A stretch of 64,000 nucleotides of DNA from Owenia fusiformis. Its lineage: Eukaryota > Annelida > Polychaeta > Sabellida > Oweniidae. Below the pieces are notes generated by a model. It worked only from the letters and a program-made list of their open reading frames with translations. It made no database searches and had not been told where the DNA came from. The DNA lies in the NCBI GenBank assembly GCA_903813345.2, contig CAIIXF020000006.1, forward strand, positions 16,746,348-16,810,347, in the 5' to 3' direction. Positions 35,501-49,100 of this stretch are shown here, piece after piece. The translations under genes were made by a program, and so were the position numbers. The stretch's first letter is position 1. Each line of letters starts with the position of its first letter.

Positions 35501-38500
35501 AGAACAAAAGTAAGCCGCTGATCGACTTAATTCGTGTTTCAAAGGTCACTATTATTCAGCTGTCCAAATCCCCGTTGGAGAGCCAGAAGTTTCTAAATCT
35601 AACATGGCTCTCGAAGTGAGTAAGTTATACCCATACCAGTCAAAATGGAACACAAGTCATATTCTGTATAATTAGATGGGCCAAATAATGGTATACAGAC
35701 AATAACAAAATGGTTATTTTGAAATTTCAAAAAACAAGAAACCATAAAAAGATGTGTTTTATCTATTGTTCATCAGTGAACACATGATTACACATGATTA
35801 CGCATACGAAAAAACAAGTATTCGGAAATCACTACTCGATAGTTATGAAGTCCTAAATCTTCAACCTCTGATTTCTCAATATCAGCTAAAATGTAATTGT
35901 ATTGTGGAAATAATGGGACGAATTTCAACTCCTATTTTTTCTTATAACTGTATCTATAAAAATAAACATTACATAAAATATTAGAAGAAGAATTCCTCAT
36001 ATCCTTTATATTTGGGTTCAGAATGATGCAACATGCTCAAGACATTATACAATGATGCAGGAACTTGCATAAAAAGGGGATCAAATTATCAAGTCAAGTT
36101 AGTCCATGGTTCTCTGTTAAATCTGGCATACAACGAAGAATATGGCATCATATTAGTTCAAGGTACTTAGTAAAATCTTGCATATGAAGGAAAATATGGC
36201 AACACATAAGTCCATGATGCTTTGTAAAATCTTGCATACAGCGGAAAATATGGCATCAGATTAGTTCAAGGTACTTGTTTATTAGTGTAGAGACTAAGGA
36301 ATGTATTCAAAATTATTTGCATCATATTGTACTTAAGTATAGACAAACCTAGAAGAATAATGTTTGCATCCAATTTGTTAAACAAATGCTTTATAGAAAC
36401 AATTACTGTAATACATGTGAAGTGGAACACCTCTGTAACACAAACATTGTGAAGTGGAACACCTCTGTAACACAAACAACCATGACATAATAACTATTCA
36501 TCATATTAAATCAATTAATGACAGACAGATATGAGTGAGGGAAGAAGTAAAAAATCAAGCTTACTTTGATTTTACAGGTGCTGGCTCTTCATCATCCTCT
36601 TCTATGATACTCTCCTTACTATAGATCTTATGGAGGACATCATCATTGTCTTCAAGCTGGTTGATGAGAAGTTGGCTACGTGCACGGAAACCCTGCATGA
36701 CGCGATCAAGAGAGAACAGGGCGGGGCTTGTATGAATATCCCTCTGATCTGGTACTTGCAGATGGCCCTGGAATTTGAAAGGTTAAATAAGAATAATTTG
36801 AGGAACTTGTAATTTCAGGAAATACATACAAAAACTAAATCAAAGTATTTGGTTTCAATAGTACAACTTGGCAAATCTAAATACACCAGTTTAATAAATC
36901 TAAGGGGATGGGAGTACATGTATTGCAATAAAGTCAAAGATACATGGTAGAAAATTTGAAGCCAAAAGACACGAGAGGAGAATATGATATAAAGGTTCTA
37001 AAATGAGACTTACTGTCATCGGTCTCTTGCCAACCCTTTCTGCAGGAACCGACTTAGCCCGTCTACTTGTGATAGGTGGCGCCTCAGTGGCAGGGAGCTC
37101 AATGTCCTGACTGATCTCAACACTCTGGAATCTTTGCTTCTGTAAGTATATATTTTATTCTGTTTATCATTTCATTAAGTTTTGCAGCATAAGAGATAAA
37201 TTCAGTATGACTTCACATAGTATAACAATCCATTTGGAATATAATGTTAAATGGTGATAATGTCAAAATGATAAGGTCTTCTTCACACAGACTCAGTCAT
37301 TTATCAAAAGAAGCCTTTCTTTTAATAGGGAGTCCATTTGAAGTTATTTACTAGAACTCATGAATGATGTTAACATATAGAATATAAGTAGAGGTGAAAA
37401 TGGAGCACCAAAAACTTGGCAAAAGCATAATGTTATGAGGAAACACAAAGACACAAATTGATACCACATCACCATCAAACAAGGCATTAACACACAAAAT
37501 GTCACCACCTGCCATTTGTTACAGATGCAGACTGCCGACACCACTGAACACCAGCTGCCAAACACCAGCCACAAAAATGTTGGAGACAATAACAATATGT
37601 CACCATTTCTGATGGTAACATAATAACTATCATATGCAACTGCATCAGAAATAAACCATAGATGCCTACTTTGTGATCCTATAAAAACTATATGTGTATC
37701 ACGTTTGAGGTCGAGAATAGATTTAAAACTACGTAAAAGAGAGGACTTAGTATGGGCAATGGCCTCTTGTCCAATTTGTTTCATTTACTATAAACCGATA
37801 TAACGTATGCTAATGTTAAACATAAATGAATGAAATATCCTTTATAATAAATGACTTATATGAAATATATAGAGGATATCCTATGATTTATGAGTGATAT
37901 GATTTTTATCCACGAATGGATATGATATCTGCACGAGCGAGCGTAGCGAGAGAGTGCAGATATCAATATCCATGAGTGGATTAAAATCATATCACGAGTA
38001 AATCATAGGATGTTCTTTTTATTCCATGGTTAAAGTCATCGTCAGAATCGTCGGAAATTAAGTGATTTAATTAGAATTTTCCAAACGATCCGGCGATGTT
38101 GACACTTAGCCTCGTTTTGAGTCTGAAGTAGCAAAAATCCATAAACCATCGCATACGACGTCGTATGTCATGGCTAAAAAACCGATGCTATGGTTAAGTG
38201 AAAATTTGTCAAAAATATCATATTTTACCACTGATTACAAAAATACCGTTTTTATTTTCACATGTTATCCTATGAATATCATGCTAACTATGGAATAAAA
38301 ATATTTATGTGTTTTGGAGTTGTCTCAGATCACTCTATATTCATACAGTTAAATCTATCCCGTAAGTGAAGTATAGATGGCACCAGTGCATAGGTGAGTT
38401 AATTTATATAGACCATGTGATAAGGAAGAAATGTCACGTGACTACATTTGGCGGGAATCAGTTTGTGAACTCATAGCATGGAAAGCCCACCAGCCTCCCC

Positions 38501-41500
38501 AGCACCAACCCAAGTAATGAACAGGTTAATGTACTGCAACTAAAGTAAGTAAAAACATATATAAAATATATTGTCTATTGTAATATATACCTTTGCGATA
38601 GGGACCCCTTCGGTATAAGAATATAGTATTAAATTGAGATAGATTAACTAATGTTTCTGTAAGAATTATGTTGAAATCATGTAAACCCAATAATTGATAT
38701 AACATATTGGGTTAAAGTAGTGATCAAGCGACTCCAAACCGCACACAACTCAAATAAATATAAAACTGCTTATCAATTGGGTTTTATTGTTGAAATCTAC
38801 ATTGTTTGTACCAATTATATTATGCATATAGCCTAATATATATCACAATTGTTATAATACATGTAGTCTTATTATCACAGTTATAACTTTTCTTTCAAAT
38901 TGTCTTCGCTTGTCTTCTCCTTTACCCATGACCTCAACATGTCTGCAATTGATGCCTGGTTAGATATGATTAAAACATCACAGAACACATCAAATGCATT
39001 ATTCCCACACCTTGGAAGACACTTCAGCAACTCCTCACTTTGTTCACGACATGTTGGTTTGCCCTGTATGGCCTCCAGTTGGCTTTCCGTTAAAACTCCT
39101 TTGGCTCTTAAACATGACATGTAATTCTTTGGGATGAGTTTATCACAGAGAAGGTCATAATGTTTGACGAGGCATTTTCGTTGGATTACAGGCATAAGTA
39201 AGCCTTCAAGGGTGTTGGGTTGGTCAGCTGATAGTTTGGAGAGCTTTAGTTGGAGTATCACCAGGTCTTCCTTTAGCCAAGCTTTCTTACTAGGAGTATG
39301 TTCAGACTGATCAATTGCATAACCCAGCTGCTTTATTGCCTGTATGACGCTTAGTGGTTTGGCTGCCCTGTATTCTTGTTCTTTATTAAGGAGAATAACC
39401 ATAATTTCTGAACATTGCGTAGTCCAGCTTTTATGCTCAAGGATTCCCAAAGGAGTGTGAGAATACTTATCTCTCACAAGGGGATTGACACGTGGATCTC
39501 CACATAAGATTCTACATGATTCATCATTCCTCTCAAGGACAGCTCTATGTAATACAGTAAAGCCATTGATTGAGTCAACAGCATTAACATTAATATCATC
39601 ACACAGCATTAACAATGACTCTAAAAGTTGAGGTTTATTGGCGCACAACATCAAAGGAGATGTTCCCTGACTATCGCATACATTGACATCAATGTTTGAG
39701 TGAGTAAGTAAAAGTTCTGCCGCACTGTGACAATTGTTAAAAATAGCAACATGTAAAGCTGTTCTACCATCTATACAATGCTGATTTACATCTATACGTG
39801 AGTGCTCTAGTAATAGTTTCACAATATCCTGTTGGTTTTGTTTTGAAGCTGAGTATAATGCTGATTCACCATCACAGTCCAATGAATTCACGTCTAAATT
39901 GGGCTGCTTTAGCAGACTAATCAATAAATCAATCCTGTGTCTCCATACCAACCCATTCAACAGCTGCTCCTTCTTCTCGGTGCTATGGGCTGAAATGGCT
40001 CTCTCCATGACCATATCAACCAAAGGCCGAGTCTGGAAGAGAATCCCAGCAGAAGGATCGAGTCCTGTTATCGTGAAATGCAACAATGTGTTTGGGTTGA
40101 ACTGAGGGATTTGGAACAGCAACTTAACCAAATCCCATCTTTCGTATATCATGGCATATTCTAGAGCTGTTAAACCATATGAATCTTGGGCATTAATGTC
40201 AATGTAAACATACTCCATAATATTGTTGTTGGACTTGATGCTATTTATGTCACCATTCAAAGCAGAATCATGCTCTGTATAGGCAAACTGGGAACACTTC
40301 CTGGCATTTTTATTTGACAGTTTTGTATCAATTCCACTCATATGAGACTGGGATTCATAAGAATCGAAATATCCTTGAATGTAACACCAAGTTATGAACT
40401 GAAACACCGACCCTCCCTGCTGTTCATAATGTTCCAATAAATACTCAATATCAGACTCAGGTAGTTGATTATCGATATCTTGTAATGCATCTCGATCTAG
40501 TACACCATATGCACATATGGTATGCAGAAAGTATGTCTCTCTCGCTGCTGTTCCACATATCAACTCTCTCAAATGCTTCTCATGTTTTGAATGCAATGAA
40601 CTGACTGTGTCTGCTTCACCCATTTTTACATGTACTGAAATAAATCCATTAATATACCATAAAATCAAATAATATTACAGAATTTCTTCGGATTTTGTAA
40701 TTACTTTACTCATCCATGTAATGTCATCCTCTAAAAATATCATTATTGTTTCCTTTTTTAATAGGCATTTGTTTCAATTTTATCAATTTTCATTTTGAAG
40801 AATATTCTTTCTTAGTGTGGACAATATCCGAATATTCTGAGTATATAAGTATAATATTCTGAGAATATAAGTCTATTAATATTCTGACTAAGAGCATTAT
40901 ATTCCCAGTATTCCAGTACAATTTTCTGAGTATAAAAGTATAATATTCTGAGTATATAAGTATAATATTCTGAGTATATGAGTCTATTAATATTCTGACT
41001 AAGAGCATTATATTCCGAGTATTCCAGTACAATTTTCTGAGTATAAAAGTATAATATTCTGAGCAAGTATATGCAACATACCTTTGTATTCTATCACATC
41101 ACAAATCTTTGAAAATTAATCAGATCTTGAGGTCTTCTTCCCATCCTATCATTTAGTGTATCAACCCATGTATGAATATTTGCTAAACTAAATGATGAAA
41201 CCTCTTATAATATAAGTCAGTATGTTTTTGAGGTAATGTTCATATAAAGAATGACACTAACTACAGTAAAACCTGTCTCATGTCACCACATTCAGAACAT
41301 ACTCGAAATGTTAAGTCTATTCAAAGTTTTTACACTTTGAGTGTATTAACACAAAAACAAACATATGGAATGATTTTTTATCCAATAATTGTAAAACATT
41401 TGAAGATTTATACTAAAGAGGGGTGTCCACATGTAGAGGTTTCTCTGTACTATAAATCAATATGATTTCTTTATCAACTAGGTCAGGATGTTCCAGCACT

Positions 41501-44500
41501 AGACATCATATTTTACAGGTGTCAGGTATGTATCTAGAGCCCTTAAAGATAACATTACACTCCTTTATCTTTTATCATTTTTTCAAATATCTAAGTTTGA
41601 CCTGATCCAGATCTAGATCAAATATTGAATTTTATTGTATGTATCTTATTAATCAACGTGTGTTAAAATACAACTTCCATCTTTTTATATAGCTTTTCTA
41701 TCTATAAATTCCAAATAACACAATATAAGTCAAAACGAATTCAAAAGTTGTATTTCGTAATCATGCAGTAATAGTAATAGTACAGTAATATGTTTAAATG
41801 AAAGCAGAAAGGTGTAACATTATCGAAGGATATTTTCAAAGCAAATTAATTTTTATTGGACAAAATACCAAAAGACACTTTTAGTGCTCTGTTGAGTTTA
41901 TCTTAACCTTATATTCTGTTATTTATCTTCTGGTGTGACCTATCTATAGTTCTTACTGAAATATCTGTGATGAGTAAACAACTAGATATTTCTTTTATAC
42001 TATGACGCTAGCTTGGGTTATGACAAAATGACTTTGTACATTCTAAGCATGATATTAAAGCTAGATACTTTATTTGAATGTTTATCATGGATTATGAACC
42101 CTCTGTTTGTTCGAACCATACAGACAAAAAATAATACCAAGACCCCTAATATCAATATCACCCACTGTCATTTTTCTTTTCTACACTTCTTTTATGTTCA
42201 GTAGATAAATATAGAAAACAGATTTCTTTAAAAATGTTTTGTATTGTGTTCTGTTTACTTCCATATTTTGGCGAGTAATAGGCCCATCTCATTGTTATAT
42301 TTCATATTTTAGACTCAAAGACGGACACAGAAACCTCTCTGTGAGGGAGCACTATATATAATGTTCTTTTATGTGCCTCAATACACTGACACTTCACTAA
42401 GTACACACCACAGCCTTTTGTACGAGTTGTGGATCACTCGGTCAAACACCCAGAATTACATAACACACAAATAAATGTATTGAGGACTGTCAATAGATGG
42501 CACTAAATTCAATGGAGTGGATTGGATTCTTTACACTTTAACATACAAATATTACATCAAATATTTCATCGATAATTACAAAAAAAACATAATATTGTAT
42601 CTTCTGTCATGTACGCAAACAATTTTGATGACAAATCAATGTTTCAGTTAATTACATGCAGTGTTGTTTGAGCATTATTGGCTCAATATTTTCATGTTAT
42701 CCAAAACAACAGGAAGAATTTCACCATCTAGTAGTTCAATGTACCTAGAAAGTCGATGGAAGTTTTGGTAGGTCAAGACATTAAGAAGTGTATGGGTTCA
42801 CATTATAACTGTCAACGATTTTGAGGGGTAAGTGTCAATATAAGGTCAAGGTTATAATAAGGAAGATCGTGTTTCAATGTGAACTATCAAAGTTCAATAC
42901 ATGAACTCAAAAATACATTTATTTGTTAAGTAGGCATACATTGTTATAGCTTACTATGGATAATACTCCACCCTGCGTGCAGAGTCTAGTTATAAACTAC
43001 CCTGTGCCTAGTGTAGACTATATTACAGTTTAGCAGTGCCCCGTCCAAAAGATTGGGGCCTGTGACAGCCCAGCTAATAAATCATTTCAAATCTACCATG
43101 CTGACCCTTTCTCAACCAATCAGCTAAGTGCAAGGAACACATGCTAAATAAGTGCTCATTAACTATGCGGGCATGTCAGAGGAAATGACCATATAGAAAG
43201 TCGCATGTATTTCGACGACGAACTCTGATTGGCTCGGTGAGATCAGAGATTTATTGTGAACTGAAAGTGAGTACGAAGCTCTCTTTTAGTCGAAGGAATG
43301 CAAACGGTAATAATACTCAAATTGATCAGCATCAAATTCAAAGTATCATGAACTGCTCGGGGAGGCATTCTCGTACAAGAGACAGTATAAAAAATTCACA
43401 TTTAGAGGTCAAGGTCATTTAAAATAAATGTCAATTCATGAATATTTCGTATTTTGAGAGTTAGATGTCCCTTGAGGTTATCAATCAAGCAAGCATTTTG
43501 TCAAAAAAGCAACAAAATCATAAATAGTATATTGTGAAATAAGTAGTTGATTAGAGCTGGCTTTATGCATGTCTTACAGCAGTGAACTGTTCACTTAGAT
43601 CAATACAGTTGTACATGTACTCACCTTGAGTTGATTCTGTAATTGTTCTATTAACTCCTGTTGCTGTATCATCTCTCTCTGGTGCTTTGCCTCCTGCTCA
43701 TCCATAGAACCAAGTGCAGCACTGGATTTCTTCAACATTGACTCCTGCGAAAGATAACATTGTACTTCTTAGCATTATTTGTATTATTGAAAAAAAACTG
43801 GACAATACACTCATTTGCAAGTTTAAAACAAGACACTAACATACAAAATGTCCCCATCTGCCATTTGTTACAGATGCCAAACACTGACCACCAACTACAG
43901 ACCGTGGCCATAACAAGATAATCCAGTGAAAATGACACTAGAAAAATACGAAGGCCATAATGCCATTTTGACAAAACTGATCCACGTCCACTTTTTATGA
44001 AAATACCACAGAAGATAATGAACAATTGTTTTCTGTTGGTTAGGTAACATGTTAATGCCATGTTAATCAACAGTGATGTGTGACATTTAGGATTTTTGTT
44101 TGTTTATTTGATAGGGCAATATGTGACTGATGTCATAGTTTATGTGATATTACATCTTATCTTTATCACAATCATAACATATGACATCGTGATCGTTGCC
44201 TTGATGATTTGCCATATAAGGTAATAATGGCAGACTTTTCGTCACGTGATTGGTCGAACTCCGGTCCATAGAACGAATGGCTCCGCCCACTTCGTGGGGG
44301 CCCTTCGTAAAAAAGTTGGAGACTTGTAGTGAGGACATGATTACATTGCATCTCATTTCTTTGCAACCAGTAGTTAATAGGAAAAACTGGGTTATCTTAA
44401 GAAAAGTGTTGAACTTCAAGTATAACAGCTTAGACAATGGCAATGGAAAGAAAATTCTTGACTGATGATTGGAACACACCTGGGATCTTAAAATATGGTT

Positions 44501-46068
44501 AGTTTTTGTAACCATTTCACACTGCCATAATGTCTGGCACCTCAGCATGTTGTGATGCCCAATCAAGGTAGGCAGAGTAGAATTTGGCTTATTAACATGC
44601 TTAATGATGACATGTAAAAATAGGTCCAATAGTCAACTAACGAGGCCCACCTTCATCAATCATTTATAAAAATATGAAATGGAAATTCTCACAAACTTAC
44701 CAGCTTGTTAACCTTAGACTTGAGATCTTCTACTTCCTTATTTTTCTCAGCAAATATCTCCTCGTCACTTTTAAGATCTTTCTTACACTGAAAAAAGTGT
44801 CATCAATCGATTAATAGAGTGTATAAATTGCAATTTTCAAAAAACATGTCATAAGCCCCATAGGATATTAAAAATAAGATTACAAAATCAGATTTATCTG
44901 ATTTAACATGGAAATACATATACAATGTAGCTGAATATCTATTTTAAAATTACCTGATGCAGTTCTTTCTCCAGGCGGTTTACTGTCTCATTCTGCCAGG
45001 CATCCTTAGATAATGTAGATGGCACCTTACTCTGAATCTGCAACAAAAATCATGAGCATCTTTAATGGTTAAGAGCTTCAAATGAGTCAATGTTATCATA
45101 TAGCAAGGCATTAACATGACATATCAAGATACAAAAGTGTGAAAATTTGTTACAGACACCAGCAACCCCGAAATACCAGTCACAAAAACAATGACAATAA
45201 CAATATATCAGTATATCATTGACAGTGACATAACTCAACACAAAATATACGCCATAACTAATACTCAAATTGGCGATGCTAGAAGTCCAGGAATTAACCC
45301 AGTGTGAAATTAACTAAAAGAGAGAGAATATGGACCTTTCCAATAAATTCTGCCCCTTTTAGTGAACCCAGGAAACTAGGTTATATTAGCTACATTTATG
45401 AAGTCCTACTTTGCAGACAGCAAAGTTTTTAAACAGAGTTATTAGAAGTTTTTGAGAATAAGCAGTAAGTTAATCCCAACCTCTTCAATGAGTTCCATCC
45501 AATCACTAAGTTTAATGTTCTGACTCTTTGAGAGCAGGTCTCTGTTACGAATATCTACCAACTGGTTGTATGCCTCCTCTGCTACCATTCTGTAGTGGGA
45601 GCATTCAGTCTGCAATCTGAAAGAAAGTAATAAAATAATATATATGAATTTGACTCTGAGAGGAGGTCTCTGTTACGTATATCTACCAGTTGGTTGTATG
45701 CCTTCTCTGCTACCATTCTGTAGTGGGAGCATTCAGTCTGCAATCTTAAAACAGTAATGTTCATGACGTAAGAATACATATGAATTTGACCAGTATTAAA
45801 ACATTATACAGTTAAACAAAAATGGAAATGGAAAGCACACCCCTTGCATTGGTTTTACATACACTTTATTCTTACTCATTCTTTTATCAATCAACAATCA
45901 ACAACAATTGCAATTTTATTCAACATTCATTTAGTCAACATACATTTACAACATAACTATAAGTGTATTTTTTTGTCTACGTAAATTTTATTTATATTAT
46001 TAATTGCATTACATTTACATGTACATATTTATATTTACATTTACATGTACATAAATAAGAATGAAGGA

Positions 46069-46103
<35 letters not shown>

Positions 46104-49100
46104 TGTTCATGACGTAAGAATACATATGAATTTGACCAGTATTAAAACATTATACAGTTAAACATCAATACTTATACCAGCCACCCAACGATGTGGTTCA
46201 TATTGTCCCTTATTAAAAGAGCACTCATCATTATTCTTATGTATATACACAGAAGGGAGTAAAAACAACCACTTGCTATTCAATGTAAGGTCTTATCAAT
46301 CTCTATATCCTGTAATCTTTGCTTGACATAAGAATTATGTGAGTAATGAGCTCTTACTTGATGATCCTGTCCTCAAGTTCTCTGACCTGGCTGTCCTCTA
46401 AAGATGTAGTCTCTGTTGCTGCAGTATAGAGAGACATCCTCTGTTTCTGGAGCTCATCACGCAGTGCCTGGTTACAAAAATTAGGAGATTTGGTTCATTG
46501 TCTTACAGCTTATTACAGCTTACAGTCTTACAGCTTATTACAGCAAATTGTCGGCTTGCTTAACATGGTTTATTATGGCAATTGTAATTGGCTCCCATAT
46601 TTCCCATGAACTCTGTTTGCAGAGATTAAGTAGATAACATGAACAGACTCGGAGGATTATGGGATCTATAAGCCTTCTTTGTGTGTTTACTTACCATGAT
46701 CTCACTCTGCATCTCTGCAAGTTTGGTGGATGCTGAGTCGTGATTTACAATAGGTTTGTTCCGGATATTTCTAGCCTATAAACCAAATAAAACAGAGATT
46801 TTCAAAGAGATTTCAGATGAATCCAGTAAAACACTTTTACAGTATGTGATATTTTTATCATTTGTTAGAGAGAGAAATAACAAATGACATTTTAAATCAT
46901 TGCACGTTAACAGTTCAATTAAAACAAAGTGGAATTGAATCAGACAATAAAACAACATGCTTTGTGTCATTGTATCCATGGTAGTGTAACTCTTACCCTG
47001 TTGGCATATTTTAGTGAATTGAGTGTCTCATCAAAGTTAGATGATGCGGGGCTTATACAGCAGATCATCAGGGTCTTGGCATTGCCCCCTAATGAATCCT
47101 ACAATAATAATAAACAGTAATCCTCATGGCTGGGGATAGGGGAGAACTAATTTAGTTGAGCCAGAGAGGGGTGAAAGAGTTTGTTAAATAGAAAAAAAAA
47201 ACATTGGAAACTGATCTAAGATATAAAAAATAACATGATTTAGATATAAGAAATAACAAACATGGGGTAGTGAGCTTTTCTCTTGTAAAGATGAATATTT
47301 GACCAGATAAACATGGTAACTGTTACAACTAAGTGGGACTATCTTGGGTATGATACAAACATTTTCATAACGATAAACATATTTGATTAATCTTCATCTT
47401 CGAATTAACATTGGTTCAAATGATGTATTTTTCATGTCTTATAACACAAGTTACAAAATTGAGAATCTTTATTTTTACATGAAGCTCCTACAGATCAATA
47501 TTTCAAAACGATTCATGGGTTTGAATATACTAGTAGCATGTACTTGGGTTTTGTTCTTACCTTTAAAAGTCTTGTTATTTTTGAGTCTCTGTAGGGAATA
47601 TGGGTCACTTTTCTTTTCGGGTCCCCAAGAGCACTGATTACATTCCCCAAGGCGAGCAGGCCACTGTTGATATGTACCGACTCTAAATTAAAAATTGAGG
47701 CAAAATGATGCAACATTTTAAAAAACAAAGAATTAAAGAATAGAGGACAGCTGACCCAACAGCCAAGATAGTTTAAAGCTTGCACTGCCAAAAATTATAA
47801 ATCATAATCAGCGTTATTATATTTATTTCCATGATATACATTCCATAGTCAATTTACTTAAGGCTGAAACTTATGGAGTCCATAGATAGTGAAGTATTAA
47901 GTCCCATTAAAATTCAAGGTGGACACAATGAGTGATATGATACAACAAACATATATGTAGAAAAGAAATTTAAGAGAAAAAAACAAAACGACGGGCAAAA
48001 TACCTTTAAAGCGATCTCCAACATTTCCTGTCTTATCAACTCTTTCAGATCCTGCCAGATCAACAAAGTGGAATTTTGCTGTGATGTACTGCGTTATATC
48101 TACAATGTGTATTATTATGTACTAAGGCTTGGCATGAGAATGTACAATGTATCATGAGAAAAATATATCTTCTGAGGGTAATTAAGGGAGATAGTTCCCA
48201 AATGATGACCCTTATCTCTAAATACAAATGATAACAAAAACAAATCGTAAAATATGTTTAACACAGACCACTCATTGCTGCAGCTGAACGCTGAATCTCA
48301 GGCACAAAAGTGGTCAATTTGTGGTCAAAAACTATCAAAAATAATGTCATTAAAGCTAATATTGGCCAAGCTTGACAAAAATAAACACTAAGTTACTGCT
48401 GTAACATTTTTCCATTGTTATACTTCTTACTTTCATCACTGTTTTCCAAGACTTCTTCACTTGCATCACTTCTACTTCTCTCTTGTTTAGGATTCGTGTC
48501 TGAGACTGTCTGCTCTGAAATCACAACAACGACACAACACCTGAATATGTGTGGAGTAAAGGTGATTCTTCAAATGTGAATTTGATAACAGCATTGGACT
48601 TAAAATCTTTTAAATTGTGACTTAAGAAAAATAGAAACATGGAAAAAATATTGATATTGTTGCTATCATTGCTGCAGGATTAAAATCAATGACAGAATTA
48701 AGTTAGAACATCTCACAGAGTTTGCTGTTCATCTTTACAATCAGAAAGATTTGCTTAATTTCTGTAAATATTCTAAAATACAGCTTCAAACAAACTTACG
48801 TATCATGATAGTGAATATTGAGTGGGATCTGCTGGATTGCTCATTCATCTGTGTAGAGCCAGTGTGACGTGCTGCAGAACCACTTTGTAGACACGACATC
48901 ACTTCATCCATTGAGCTGCACTGTAGCTCTCGAGTACCACTTATGACTAAAAGATCAAATAAACATCTGTGTTTTGACCAGGATCTTTAGTAAGTGACAA
49001 AATTCTCATGCTTGCACCTATTCTCCTTGGTGAGATCTCAAAGGTGAGATCACTATAAATATACTGCCAGAGTGTTGTAGAAATGCTACAACTACAAACT

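Larger units (their letters stand above)
31330..46467 (-). other. KIF27: Kinesin stalk exons (12-26), coiled coil
   Basis: Residues about 381-1001, rich in Glu, Lys, Gln and Leu with heptad-like spacing (for example [20 protein letters not shown] and [20 protein letters not shown]). A less helical patch in exons 17-18 has [14 protein letters not shown] and an acidic [11 protein letters not shown] run, a probable hinge. The intron between exons 16 and 17 (37140-43624, 6.5 kb) contains the ankyrin-CARD gene; the intron after exon 26 (26555-31329) contains the palindromic transposon pair. Confidence 0.9.

Noticed and set aside
35238-35542. Overlapping frames of 73 and 103 codons on opposite strands
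   Set aside because: Mirror images produced by the palindromic MITE.
37344-37784. 146-codon minus frame with hydrophobic segments
   Set aside because: Its middle is the GGCATTAACA repeat, and similar peptides appear in other copies; no splice sites or start context.
40790-41066. Two minus frames with repeated YSEYY-like peptides
   Set aside because: Translation of the 111-bp tandem repeat.
43110-43260. Promoter with two CCAAT boxes
   Set aside because: An ACCAATCAG and an inverted ATTGG lie 110 bp apart, but there is no TATA box, start or 5' exon that can be tied to them.
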